A stretch of DNA of 64,000 nt from Epiperipatus broadwayi (lineage: Eukaryota > Onychophora > Udeonychophora > Euonychophora > Peripatidae). Of the stretch, positions 10,554 through 22,294 are shown piece by piece. The notes under the pieces are model-generated. The model did no database searches. It worked only from the letters and a program-made list of their open reading frames with translations, and was not told the origin of the DNA. The number at the start of each line of letters is the position of its first letter. The first letter of the stretch is position 1. Where the stretch lies: positions 3,658,626 to 3,722,625 of the forward strand of contig JAQFVV010000050.1 of NCBI GenBank assembly GCA_028023455.1. Direction: 5' to 3'. Position numbers and translations under genes: made by a program.

Positions 10554-13500
10554 GTGTGAATATAAGAAAATGCCATTATTGAATAACTGATGTAATAAAT
10601 TTGCAAAAAAAAAATGTATTAAAATATAATACTAATATATTTTATAAATAATTATAACAAAATATGAAGTACTTTCAATTAATTTTTTAACCTTCAAACT
10701 GAAAACTATTTAAATTTAGCAGAAGTAAACATCGTCATGTTATACCCCAAGCGTTCTAAATTTTAATGTTTGGGTACTGACTAATAATTAAAGATATCTT
10801 ATTTATATTTATCACATTTGCCTTCTTAATTTTTCTTTTCTTTTGGTTTCTCTTCTCATAAAGAATCTCAGTATTTTCCAGATCAAAATTAAAAGCAAAC
10901 TCACATTGTTTTGTGATCAAAGAAAACAACTACCATTATTAAATCACTATTGTTTTTATTTTTTATATGTTTATATAATGGTTGATGTTCTTTTAATCTT
11001 TTCTCTATTTCGATTCACTGATGTATAAAGCTTTGCAATTACATAAACTTTAATATACGATATTATAATATATATTATCATCTTTATACTTTATTACTTT
11101 TATTACTATGTGTGTGTGTGTGCACATATAAATGAATGTTCTGAAAGGTAAAAGATGTTTTATATAACATATTTTAGGAGCAACTATGTTTAATAAAATA
11201 TTATTAAAATAAATATACTAACATTTTGACAAGATGTGTATGAAAAACAATAATAATCATATTGTTGTGTTAGATGTAATTGTATATCAGGTGGATGTTG
11301 AATAGTCTGACTTAAATTTGGAAGTATTTCTTATATTCACTTATGTGAAGAAACTCTTCCAAATAGTTGATAATTTCATTGTTTCATCATATTAGTTAAT
11401 GCATTTTTAATACTTCTAGAGCCTCCCTAAATGCTCTTTAGTCATAGTTGCAAGTGGATATGATTTTAGTAATTGAGAAATCTATGTAATGGCTAGTGTC
11501 CAAAACATGGGGACTAAATGCAAAGATGTTGAAATGTCAGTAATTTACTTTAATATTATTTTATTAAACAAGATTGTCCCTATGTATATTAAATGAATAC
11601 TCATTACTTATATATAAGAGTTAAGATTTGAAATTTGATTTGTTTTTTTTGGAAAATAAGTTTATTTCACTCATAATTATTTTAAGTAAAAAAAAAAGTT
11701 AAAATGTATTATTCATGTTATGGACATTTTATAATGTGTTATATTAAAATTTATAATATTTACAAATTATCTGATAGAAACTGCAATGTTGAAACAGAAA
11801 ATTAAAATAAAAGAATTTTTTTAAAAAATGTTCCAAAGAGAGTCCTGCATTTTAAAATATCATATAGAATCGAACAATTAAAATAAATAAAGACATCATA
11901 TTATCTATATTAGTTTCTCAAAACTGTCATAAAATCGTTTTTATTTTCTAATTTTCCTATATTACTTTGAATAAGTATAATTATACTTCTTGCTTTAAAC
12001 TTTTCATTGCAAACTTTTATATATAAACTTATGTTTTGACCATCCTGCAGTCTTTCTCAGAGCTATAATACATTAATAAATAATATAACTATAATATAAA
12101 CAAATAAAACAATGGCAAAAGAATGTAGAAATTTTCCATAAAGTATTTAAAGCAATAAGTATAATTGTATATATATACATTAGATTTTTTATAAAAAAAA
12201 TATCCAACATTCATCTTTATAATTAAATTTTCTTTTTATTTTTTCATAATTCATATAAAATGTGGTTCTATTTCAAATATTTAATTATCTTTTACATTAA
12301 CTTTATATTTATTATATCCATGTTTAAATTATTAAATTATAGTAATTACTGAACTTTTAAATTTAATATTGTATAAAACTGTGTATGCACTTAAATTATT
12401 TCTTTATGCTGTATATTTACCATTTTCTATTCTTAAGATATTGACATTTTAATTGTTCTTTTGTTTTTGACATTCGGTGGGATTTAATTTCTCATTTTTG
12501 TTTCTGTTATTTTCTTAAGCTACATTTTTTAATTAAAAAAATTTCTTTATTAAATCTATGTTTTTGAAAAAAAAATTTAAATCATAATTTCAAAAAATAA
12601 AGTTAATTTGAAAAATAAAAGATCAACTTTGCAAATAAAAAGGTAATAATAAACATAAATAAACAGAACAAAATACTTCATTTTAGCTTCCAAGCTAAAA
12701 ATATATATTTATCAAAAAAAATTTGTTACACCAAATCTATGTATTTAAGACAAATTTTGGTAAAGGAAAAGTTGAAATAACAATGGTAGGCAAAAAAATA
12801 ACAAAACAAATAATATAAAGTTATTGATGATAGGCATTTCCTATATGATGGCAGTAAATTTTCATTTGACTAATTTTCTAATAAAAACAAATATATTCAA
12901 ATAAAACTAAATATAAACATTACATACTTACTTAAAAACATACATTTAATAATTTTAACAAAAATAATAAACAGATAAAAATGTTTATGCAAACTTTTTT
13001 TTTTGTTTTTATATTGTAAACAAAATTGATGTGTTATGCAAGCACAGAAGTATATTTTCTCCTTGATGGAGATTAAATACAGTTTGTAATTGGTTTTTTA
13101 TGATTATTGATGACTTTAACATCAAAATGCTTTAATTAGGATTAATGTTTTAATCTATTAAACACATTCTAATTGTTAAAATTATTCAATCCCCTTTTTA
13201 AATTTAAGTTTATTACTGACACTCAATTTTAACAGATTCCTACCATTGGTGGAATTTGGCCCAATTACAGAACTGAAGGTTTATTGCATGTAATATTTAA
13301 AAGGCTAATTAAATCAATAATAGTAAAACTAAATAAAAATGTAACCTTTTTTAAATATATATTTGAGAGTTTTTTTAATTTGATTTTATTTGATGAAGGC
13401 GTGTTAACTGAATCTGCCATTCATCATCTTACAGTATGAATGTTCAAAATGAGTTGTTTATTTTTATTCATAAGCTAAAAAACAAAAACATAATACTTGG

Positions 13501-14779
13501 ATTTTTTACCTAACTCTAAATAGAGCTGCTGTTCACTATTAATAAACCTCTTTTCCTGGTCATTCCAACATGTTCCTTTAAAACACCATTATTAGTATAT
13601 GGTTTTAAAACATTATATTAACATTATTGTATGGGATAATGACCTGTGGATTTTTTTGTAATATATTTTCCCCATAATGCTTTTATTAATATTTCATTTA
13701 TAAAAAACCTGAAGAGGTCAGCACATTACAGACAGTTTCTTAAATTTAAAGGATAGTGTGCTTAAATCTACATGATGCTACACTGTTTGACACAAAAGAA
13801 AACATCTTCTGGGCATTTATTTGTTTGTGGTAAAGTTTTTATATAAAGATTTTGGTTTAAATAAAATATTATTCTTTACTTATATATAAAATATTTTTGT
13901 TTAATTTTACATACTAATTACTTGATTATTACTTAAAATATAAAAAAAATTACACATGTAAATGTACAATTTATTCATCTACCTTTTATTTTTAGAAATA
14001 AGTTACTAAATTGAAAGAAAATGACAGCATCTTTTATATCATTGTTTTCCAAAATCAACACTGTGTTAAAATCTTTCCAATATTGTAATTATAAAGAAAA
14101 TATCAGATTTTAAAGTACAGCCAAAATATCTATAATAAATTTGCCTTAAAAAGAACTTAAACTAAAAAAAAACATTTAATTTATTTCCTGAAAAAAATGT
14201 TTACACTTTGGTGTGGTGCATTGTTTGATTTGCAAGTCAGTTTTCAAATAATTAAAACTGTCAAATGTGCTCTTTTTTAAGAATATTATTCATTTGTAAA
14301 ATTAAATTTAAAAAAATTAATTCTAACGTATTGAATTTTAGTATAAAATGAAGACTTTAGACAATAGTGATGTTGAGCATTTTAAAAACTATTACCAGGT
14401 GGAATAAAAGAAAATGTTCAATTATTAACCAGTTAATAAGTTTGAATAATGATGTTTATCAGATAGTAATGCAATTTAACCATTTATATATTGATTTTCT
14501 TAATCACATGAGTACCCTCATTTTGAATTTATTTTTTGTATAAATGATCTTCAGTTATATATATATATATAGTAACAATTTTATTATATATATATAATGA
14601 AATGTATTAAAAAATAAAATATCAATTTTAAAAATAAAAAAATATATTAATCAAATTACCGATACAAATTATTTCATATCTACCAACACTTAAGTTGTCA
14701 ACAGCATAATATACTTATAAATATAAAATATTCTTATATATTCTCCTTTACATTTTTTACATTTCTTCATATATTCATA
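10554..14779. other. Long AT-rich noncoding stretch
   Basis: Very AT-rich DNA with homopolymer and AT runs. The part at 10825-10985 is the second copy of the dispersed repeat at 4400-4560. A worn family C hammerhead-like relic lies on the minus strand at about 12031-12064. I see no genes. Confidence 0.45.
12031..12064 (-). ncRNA. Family C hammerhead-like relic
   Basis: The minus strand reads AGCUCUGAGAA, then AGACUGCAGGAUGGUC and AAAAC, clearly related to the family C core at 14.85 and 62.9 kb. Both catalytic boxes are damaged. Confidence 0.35.
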
Positions 14780-14849
14780 TATATTCCTTTTTTATAAATC
14801 TTCTCATATACACTTTAATGCAATTTTTATATAATTCCTCCTTTATTTT

Positions 14850-14890
14850 TCTAGCAGTTTCAACTGTCCTGCAGTCTTCATCAGAGCTTC
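14850..14890 (-). ncRNA. Family C hammerhead-like core, left arm
   Basis: The minus strand reads AGCU, CUGAUGA, A, then GACUG/CAGUU stem II with loop CAGGA, GAAAC and UGCUAG. Both catalytic boxes are intact. One extra base precedes stem II and the closing stem I strand is not evident. It is hammerhead-like rather than proven. Confidence 0.4.
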
Positions 14891-14985
14891 AACATTTAAA
14901 CATATAATATAATCATATAATCATTATTTTGTATACATATGAAAATAATAAAATTATAAAATAATGATTTATATGTTTAAATATT

Positions 14986-15025
14986 GTAGCTCTGATGAAG
15001 ACTGCAGAAGAGTTGAAACTGTTAG
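14986..15025 (+). ncRNA. Family C hammerhead-like core, right arm
   Basis: AGCU, CUGAUGA, A, then GACUG with a damaged partner (AGAGUU), GAAAC and UGUUAG. Stem II is weaker than in the left-arm copy. Confidence 0.38.
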
Positions 15026-15669
15026 AAAAATAAAGGAGGAATTATATAAAAATTGCATTTAAGTGTATATGAGTAGATTTCTAAAAAAGTTATATATAAA
15101 AATAAAATAAACTTTTAAAAGCTGCAGCTAATTTCTCATTCTTGTTAAAAAATAACTATTCAATAATTTAGAATTATAAATCTCTTTAAGTAAAAAAATA
15201 TATTTATTTTTAATCAACATTATTGTAGAATAAAATAAATATCAAAATTTACTTCCTATTCTGCTGACATGGAACCCTACTTTTTCCTAATTATAACTAT
15301 TTTTTTCTTATGATTGCTACCTATAGCTGATATTTAGAAACACCAAATAAAACTAAATAATATGTTATATTTAACCATTAAATGACAGAGTATTGGGAAA
15401 ATTTATGAAACAGTATTTCTGCTTATCTTGCAACTCTTAAAGTAAATAGTTGCATAGAGTGCTAATCAGTGCCAATATGCAACAAAATTTATGAATTTTT
15501 TGATGAATGTAAAAACCATAAGCTGGTTTGGACAATTATCTAATAACAAATATTCTTCAATCTTACAATAGAGGGCCATTTAAAAAATGGCTTTTATTTC
15601 TAAGAGAATACATGTTTGTCCTTTAAATATAATGCTTACATTTTTATCTTAAATAAATATATAATTCTT

Positions 15670-16130
15670 ACAATGACTTCAACTTATATAAAAATCATCA
15701 TTGAGCAGGGTAGGAAAATCTATGTAAAATCAATTGTTTCCAAAACATAAAAATATTTCTTTCTTCCAATGTATGAACTAACTTCAACATATACAAAAAT
15801 CATCACTGAGGGGGGTAGAGAAATCTATATAAAATCAATTGTTTCCAAATCAACCTTTATCTATAAAACAATACATTTATGTCCTTTCAAGATAATGCTT
15901 ATATTTTTATCTTAAATATATAAATATTTTCATCCGATGTATGACCTTATTTCAACCTATATAAAAATCGTCAATGAGGGGAATGAGGAAATCAATATAA
16001 AATCAATTGTGTCCAAAACAAATTTATATATTTCTTTCTTCCAATGTATAAACTTACTTCAACCTATTCAAAAATCGTCACTGAGGGTGGGTGGGTGGGG
16101 AAATATATACAAAATCAATTGTTTTCAAAA
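15670..16130 (+). repeat. Short diverged tandem array, four units
   Basis: Four units share TTCAAC.TAT.CAAAAATC, then TCA.TGAGGG and GAAATC.ATATAAAATCAATTG. They begin at about 15677, 15780, 15948 and 16056. Spacing alternates at about 105, 168 and 107 bp, so the array may have a two-unit higher order. The 96-codon open frame across it is a by-product. Confidence 0.65.
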
Positions 16131-17022
16131 CAACCGAATGGGAACCATGCTTGTAGATTTATATCTTTTACTAATTCTAATCTCCTATCTTGAAAATTAC
16201 AATAGTGTTGAAAACTTATATGTTTAATATATATATAATTTGATCGACAATTTTTTATCGTAGAAAAAAAGTATCAAATTTCCTGCTCTCTCACTTTTGA
16301 CATTATCTACGCCAGATAAATATATTAATTATTATTACTAACAATCATAGGTTGCTAAATAAAAATAAATATTTTCATTTTATTTATTCTTAATTTGTTG
16401 TTCAATTATTTTGCTTATAATTATGAATTTTCAATTTGTAAAATATTAAAATACTTTAAGCATTATGGTTTATCCTCATATTATATTTACTATTTCTTCA
16501 CTTTTTTTTTTTTCAAAAATAAAATAAAAAACCATGGGAAAATAAAAAATTATAAAACAATGAGAACTTCTAGTGAGAAGTATTTAAATCTTTAGTTGCA
16601 AATCAGATATATTTACCAAAATAAAATTATAAACGAAATCTGTTAAACAAATTCAAAAGAATGTATTTCTTCGTTCTCATGCTAAGAAATATGAGCGATA
16701 AAACAAATTATTCTAAATGAAAGTTTAATGATTTTTGAGCAAATATCCTTTCTTCCACACCTCCGATCTCCCCCCCCCCCAATCTTCTTAACTACCGAAT
16801 ACAAATCAATTTATTTCCATTTTATTTTTATAGCATTGTTTTATCCAATCAATAACTTTAGTTTTATAGTCATCTCTCACTAGCCATTTCCATTACAAAA
16901 ACCAAATATCCGCTTTTTCTATGTTTACTTAATTTATATCCGCTTTTCCATACTTTATTTTCCCCATGTATATACATTTATTTTAGATTTAAACTGAATA
17001 TACTATGTTCTCAATATTTTTA
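16131..17022. other. AT-rich noncoding DNA
   Basis: Nothing is recognisable. A poly-C run lies at about 16770-16780. Confidence 0.4.
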
Positions 17023-17142
17023 CTTGCATATACATAGTTATAAACAAAGCAAAGCAAAACTCCATATAGTAGTGCCACCCTGTGCTATGGATGCCAGAAG
17101 GCTTGTGCATAAAATCCCTATCTAATGCCTACTCATCCAATA

Positions 17143-17184
17143 TCCCCAGACTAGTTTCTGGCTTGTGGCCTTCGTCAGTGAGGA
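17143..17184 (-). ncRNA. Hammerhead ribozyme, family B, left arm
   Basis: The minus strand reads UCCUCA, CUGACGA, A GGC CACAA GCC A, GAAA, CUAGUC, then UGGGGA. All core boxes and the GUC cleavage triplet are present. Stem I is 6 bp with one wobble. Stem II is 3 G-C pairs preceded by an A-A mismatch. It is a minimal-stem-III type I hammerhead and a good candidate for activity. Confidence 0.75.
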
Positions 17185-17593
17185 GCTTTGGATCTGAGAG
17201 CACTGCAACTAGATTTTAGGATCTAATGCAACCCTCTAGCAACCATCTTTTATCTCTACTTAACTACAAAACTATGAGCATGAAATTGAAAACACAAAAA
17301 ATATTTTCAATCTAAGCCCAATAGCCTATATAGTTATATGGTTCTGAACTCAGTTCAGCACCCATACATTTTGGTGGCTATGGTTGTTAAAGAGCCAAAG
17401 ACACCAAAATGTATGGGTGCTGAACTGAGTTCAGACCCATATGACTATATAGGCTATTGAGCTTAGATTGAAAATATTTTTTGTGTTTTCAATTTCATGC
17501 TCATAGTTTTGTAGTTAAGTAGAGATAAAAGGTGGTTGCTAGAGGGTTGCATTAGATCCTAAGATCTAGATGCAGTGCTCTCAGATCCAAAGC

Positions 17594-17635
17594 TCCTCAC
17601 TGACGAAGGCCACAAGCCAGAAACTAGTCTGGGGA
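17594..17635 (+). ncRNA. Hammerhead ribozyme, family B, right arm
   Basis: Identical to the left-arm copy on the opposite strand. The box order is UCCUCA, CUGACGA, stem II GGC/GCC with loop CACAA, GAAA, CUAGUC and UGGGGA. The predicted cut falls after 17629. Confidence 0.75.
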
Positions 17636-17838
17636 TATTGGATGAGTAGGCATTAGATAGGGATTTTATGCACAAGCCTTCTGGCATCCATTGATTACTC
17701 TGTTTAGCACAGGTGGCACTACTATATGGAGTTTTGCCTTGCTTTGTTTATAAACAATTATGTACTAGTATTGGAGATGTGATCATGTGATGCTTGCATA
17801 TACATAGTTCATACTTTTAATTTTTTTAGTTCAAAATG

Positions 17839-17910
17839 GTGGCCGAGTGATTACCACAGCAGCCTTACAAGCAGTTAACCCGAGTTCGCTTCCCGGCCAA
17901 TGCTTAAACA
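17839..17910 (+). repeat. tRNA-derived SINE head
   Basis: GGTGGCCGAGTGATTA resembles a tRNA A box of the Leu/Ser type. About 40 nt later CCGAG-TTCGCTT-CCCGG gives a T-arm-like stem-loop with one A-C mismatch (B box). The 3' side runs into ACACATT and an AT repeat rather than CCA. The pieces fit a SINE promoter head better than a working tRNA gene; I could not fold a proper acceptor stem. Confidence 0.55.
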
Positions 17911-17939
17911 CATTAAATATATATATATGTACAAAAATA

Positions 17940-20440
17940 AACAAAGTTCCAAGTATTAATTATTAATATAACTCATTACTAACAAATTGATTTTAATCTC
18001 TAGCATGTAGACAGTATTTTAAATTGAGTCTTCTATTCAGAAAGTAGTAAACATCTATATATAGCCAAAGGGATACAACTTGTCATGCCTGCTTATATTA
18101 TAATAATATATGGCTAATAATTCTTTTGCATAATTTAGTCTTTTTTTTTGCCTGATTACTCAAATATCTTTTTGGACTACACAAAATGATTTTTAAATAA
18201 TTATATTTATTTACCTCATTTATGTTTTTCTCATCTAGAACTTATTTTTCCTTTAGTATTTATTATAACTACCAAATGTACCCAGTGTATGAAAAAGCTA
18301 TAGTTTTTTTTTAATTGATTGCCTTAACAAATTAATTTTAAGACTTAATGTAAATAAATAAAAGATTTTAATATATATAAATAAATATCAGAAAAATACT
18401 CTACCTAAAAAGCCTAAATTAATAAATTAAAATTAAAAATTTTAAATATAGCTGTTATATGTGATATGTGAATTTGACAGCATTATGAACAACTGTTTTG
18501 TTAAAAAAAAAAAATGTTAATGGTGAAATTATGTCCTTTACATAAAATATGTTTCATAATAAAATTATGAATTCTTAAATATAAAGTATGGAATTACTTA
18601 CTTTGCAGAAAATGCTCCATATAAATTACAGTTTAGTTAGGTGTAATTATTTTATATAAAAAGAAATTTAAAGTTTTTTTTCAACTTTTGAATTGTGAAT
18701 TTGACAGCATAACAAACAAACTTAATAGTTTTTTTTTTTTAATTGATTGTGAATTTGACATATGACAGCATTATGGACAAACATTCACACGGATTATATA
18801 TATCTATAGATTTTTGACTCTCTTCCATAATTTAATTTTCATTTATTTTCATTTGCACTTATCTACTAAAATATTTTAATGTCTTTCCTATTTTTTGCAC
18901 ATACAAAAAATATAATTTGCAAAAAAAAAATTCTATAAAGTGTACAATCCTTTAATGTTATTTTAAGACCCCTTCATAATTTTTTATTGTCTTGAATGAC
19001 TTAATGCAGTGCTAGAGTAATGAACTCTAGAGCTCATAGACTATGAAAGAGACCATTATTTTGCTCCATAGTATAAATTCCTGTGTGTCAATTTTTTTTT
19101 TTTTTTATTTTTTAATGCCAATATATATTTTTAAATACAATAAAACTAATATATAAGACATAGAACATCTCTGCTTTAATTTAATATTATTTCAACTTTA
19201 TCTGATAAATATAATTCCCAAATTCTAAGCCAGATTAATATCTGGTAAAATGAAAATACACACAGAAATGGCAGTTTTTTAATAATATTTAGTTTTATTA
19301 TTGCCTAGCATGCTTTCAAAATATTTTTACCACATCATATTTATGGTATATATAGTGATGTGATTAAATGGTTTTTTATATCAATGTTTAATTGTTCACA
19401 TATTCAATAGTATAATCATTGTTTCTTTCACACATTTTTTGACAGATTCATTAGTAACCCATCTATTCTCATATTTTATAAAACTGTTCACACACTGCTT
19501 TTATTTATTCCAGCATATCTCTTCTCAGTATGTCTTAGAAATACAGACATCCTCTCTTGCTAAGTTGCTTCTATTACTCTGAATTGACACATATGTTATA
19601 ATAATCCAGTTTATCTATTATCCACAACAAATTTAAGGTGATGGTGGGTTTGGATTAGAAGTTGTGACCCGAATTGTGACTGTGAATGCTCTATTTACTG
19701 TCACTAAACCTTGCAAATCATTCAAAGCCACCATTTTCATTTATAGCTTCACTGCTATATATTTTAAATTATTCCAAATTGCTTAATAGCAATTTTACCC
19801 AATTTAAACCAAATTTAATGTTAAGACATTGTAACATTATGTATTAAATTACAAAATTTTCTGACACCTATCTATTGTAACTCATAAATCATGTGTGCTA
19901 CCATCTTAAAATTTTTGTGGTAGATAATTCAAATATTTTTCTATGTAACACATACATTAATAAATGGCATTTTATGTTTTGAGAAGAATCAGTCACCTTT
20001 TCTCTAAACCACATGCGTATTTAATGTTTCCTTGTATTCTTACTCATTTCTAAGATGTATTAATAATTATAAATAAATAATCGCTCATATAAATAAATAA
20101 TCAATTATATTATCTTTTTCTATCAATTGAATTAATTTTTTGATTATTATATCAGTCATTACTGTGTGAACCACTAAAGTTAACAACATGTCTATAATTA
20201 ATTAGCCTCTTATATATTTTCCTCTTCCCTTTATTTTCTAATTGTCTGAATCTTAAGTATTAAAACATTAGTCAAGCTGTTTGAGTTTCAATTCTTGAAA
20301 CATGAACAGTCCCATTGCATATCTGTTGTTCTTCAAGTTTTTGAATTTTTTAGGTTACCAATTATTTTATTCTTCTATAATGTTGATGCATTTTCTCTAA
20401 TGTGTACCTTTTTTGTGCTATATCTATATATGTTTAAGAT
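17940..20440. other. AT-rich noncoding DNA
   Basis: No genes are seen. The phrase GTGAATTTGACA plus CAGCATTATG recurs near 18470, 18705 and 18750, so part of 18450-18780 may be an old tandem or dispersed repeat. Confidence 0.4.
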
Positions 20441-20442
20441 CT

Positions 20443-20520
20443 CCAGTGTGTTTTAGTGGTTAAATGTAGAATCTGAAACTGAAAGTGCATGGATTACAGT
20501 TCATCTCTGTCAAATCTGAA
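20443..20520 (+). repeat. Degenerate tRNA-like SINE head
   Basis: TTTTAGTGGTTAAATG resembles a tRNA A box. About 40 nt downstream ACAG-TTCATCT-CTGT resembles a T-arm with a B box. The spacing fits a tRNA-derived SINE. No clear tail or target duplication is visible. Confidence 0.4.
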
Positions 20521-21522
20521 GCTCAAATTTTTTATGAACCCCTGGGTAATTAGATTTTTTTAAACCCTTTTTTTATAACTAAATTGTTTTTCTTCACCAT
20601 CAAATAATACAATTTTCTTTTTTATCAAAATTCTATTAATATGTATATATTTCTATATTTTATTTTTTCATTTGTATTAATATCATCTAATGATTTAAAA
20701 TTTAATTGCATTCTCTATCTATAATTATCAAAATTATCTAATATTCCTTTATTTAAATAAGTTTTCCATTTAATTATAATTTTGCTTTTACTTTCCTTAT
20801 GTTTTACAGTTTCTTTATATTCTTGGCATGATTTTCTTCTCCTCATTACGTTTTTGGCCATTCTAGATGTTCTACTACAGTATATTTTGTAAAAAAACTT
20901 ACTTTGAATAACACTTTCTTTTTTTATTAGTGTATTTCTTATAATCACAGCCATCAAAACATTTTCATATTTATTTCTAATGCCTCTTGATATTTATCTA
21001 TTGGTTATGTATCGCTTACATTTTATTCATAGTTTACTCATCTTTGGAATTTTACTCCCCATCTCATTTTTAACCATGGCTGAATAGAGAAAATATGATA
21101 ATATAATAAGCCTTCTATTTCTCATCAATAATATGAATTATTTTTGCTTACTATCTGTAAATGTATGTTTATTTATAACCCCTTAATATATTGATAACAT
21201 GATTTATTTCCCATTGCATGGATATGATAAACCCTCAATATTTGATTTCGTATTTTGATAAAAGAATTTTATTTAATTATTTGTTTTCATCATCATGTTT
21301 GTTAATTACTTCAATGAATTTCAATAATGAATAAAACTATCAAATATACTTACAAATTATAAACACTAAAGATATAAATTAGCTATGAATATGATATGTA
21401 ATAAATCAAAAACATGCTAAGCATAAACAAAAGTGTTTAGACAAAAATATATAATATATGGTTACCTTTTTTGTATAAGTGCTCAAACATTTATATTACT
21501 AATATTACATTCACACAAAAAA
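20521..21522. other. AT-rich noncoding DNA
   Basis: An 80-codon antisense frame (20715-20957) is K/R-rich with no domain I recognise. It is probably chance. Confidence 0.35.
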
Positions 21523-21690
21523 GATTGTAAACGACCCAGAATGAGACCACATGTGAGATGGATGGATGAAATAAGAAAGTGCACAGGGGTGATGTGGAGA
21601 AGAGAAGCTAAAGATTGGAGAAGATTGATTGAACTTGGAGATTACTTCATCCTGCAGTATATTGATAATGGTTGATGATGATGATGATAT
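21523..21690 (+). mobile_element. RTE LINE 3' end fragment
   Basis: The translation contains RPRMRPHVRWMDEIRK, then CTGVMWRREAKDWRRL, the last block of RTE polyproteins. It is followed by stops and (GATGAT)n ending near 21690. It is a severely 5'-truncated insertion of the same family as the 4.6-6.75 kb element and is better preserved in this block. Confidence 0.75.
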
Positions 21691-21952
21691 TTTGACAAAT
21701 TAAATTATATAAATAAAAATAGCTCCGTACACTACTGCTATTTGTAGCAAATTCGAGCAATCAGTATGTATTGGATTGACATGCATTTAAAATTCTCATA
21801 CCAAGACTGGATTCTGAATTTTGTCATTGTCAACAAAGATATAGGAGTAATTTATCAACATACTTGTAAATATAAGGAATTTGAACACCGACTTTACACT
21901 ATCTCATACTATGATGCACATGACCACACACATGTAAAAAAGATAAATAATC

Positions 21953-21996
21953 ACCAATATATGTATTTCGTGCTAAACCAGAACTCATTAGTTGGT
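21953..21996 (-). ncRNA. Hammerhead, family A, left arm, one core change
   Basis: The minus strand reads ACCAA, CUAAUGA (G5 to A), GUUCU GGUUU AGCAC, GAAA, UACAUAUA, then UUGGU. Stem I is 5 perfect base pairs. The core change should abolish cleavage. Confidence 0.65.
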
Positions 21997-22027
21997 CTAG
22001 ATTATCATCTCCTACACATATTTCTAG

Positions 22028-22071
22028 ACCAACTGATGAGTTCTGGTTTAGCATGAAATACATATATTGGT
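22028..22071 (+). ncRNA. Hammerhead ribozyme, family A, right arm
   Basis: ACCAA, CUGAUGA, GUUCU GGUUU AGCAU, GAAA, UACAUAUA and UUGGU. Both catalytic boxes are intact. Stem I is 5 perfect base pairs and the cleavage triplet is AUA. Stem II has a U-C mismatch and a G-U pair, so it is weaker than the family consensus. Confidence 0.72.
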
Positions 22072-22142
22072 GATTATTTATCTTTTCTGCATGTGGGTGA
22101 TCATGTGTATCAGTTGTATGAGATAGTGCTGATAGTTGACGG

Positions 22143-22260
22143 GTGCTTGAAAGTCTGCGCTGCGATTCCTTATATTTACAATTAAGTTCCAGGTATTTCA
22201 AGTGCTTGAAAGTCTGCGCTGCGATTCCTTATATTTACAATTAAGTTCCAGGTATTTCAA
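22143..22260 (+). repeat. Perfect 59-bp tandem duplication
   Basis: Two identical 59-bp units (22143-22201 and 22202-22260) start with GTGCTTGAAAGTCTGCGCTG. They lie at the right end of the family A element. Perfect identity implies a recent duplication or an assembly artefact. Confidence 0.85.
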
Positions 22261-22294
22261 GAATGCCTATATTTCACATCTTATCAACATACTT

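Larger units (their letters stand above)
14780..15098. mobile_element. Family C palindromic element
   Basis: Two arms of about 145 bp form a near-palindrome centred at about 14940. Each arm holds one family C hammerhead-like core, on opposite strands. Shared blocks include CTCATATACACTT, GCAATTTTTATATAATTCCTC and TTATTTTTCTA. No target-site duplication is clear in the AT-rich flanks. The arrangement matches the inverted dimers of families A and B. Confidence 0.65.
17040..17792. mobile_element. Family B inverted dimer with 17-bp target-site duplication
   Basis: A 753-bp insertion bounded by perfect 17-bp direct repeats, CTTGCATATACATAGTT (17023-17039 and 17793-17809). It is a near-perfect palindrome with arms of about 340 bp around a roughly 25-nt centre containing GTTGTTAAAGAGCC. 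Each arm has a hammerhead in the same relative place, on opposite strands. The arms differ by only a few bases. The right side has about 45 nt beyond the palindrome (TTATGTACTAGTATTGGAG). No protein is encoded. Target-primed insertion is inferred from the long duplication; the machinery would be supplied by another element, plausibly a PLE. Confidence 0.85.
21866..22280. mobile_element. Family A inverted dimer with 14-bp target-site duplication
   Basis: A 415-bp insertion between perfect repeats TTATCAACATACTT (21852-21865 and 22281-22294). Left and right halves are inverted copies centred near 22015. Each holds a family A hammerhead, and blocks such as GTAAATATAAGGAAT recur inverted at the outer ends. 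The right half ends with a perfect 59-bp tandem duplication. Confidence 0.82.

Noticed and set aside
17839-17910. Functional tRNA gene
   Set aside because: A and B boxes are present, but no acceptor stem closes properly and one T-stem pair is mismatched; a SINE head fits better.
21766-22201. ORFs of 96 and 100 codons over the 22-kb palindrome
   Set aside because: Both strands read the same inverted repeat, giving similar peptides; the sequence is explained by the ribozyme element.
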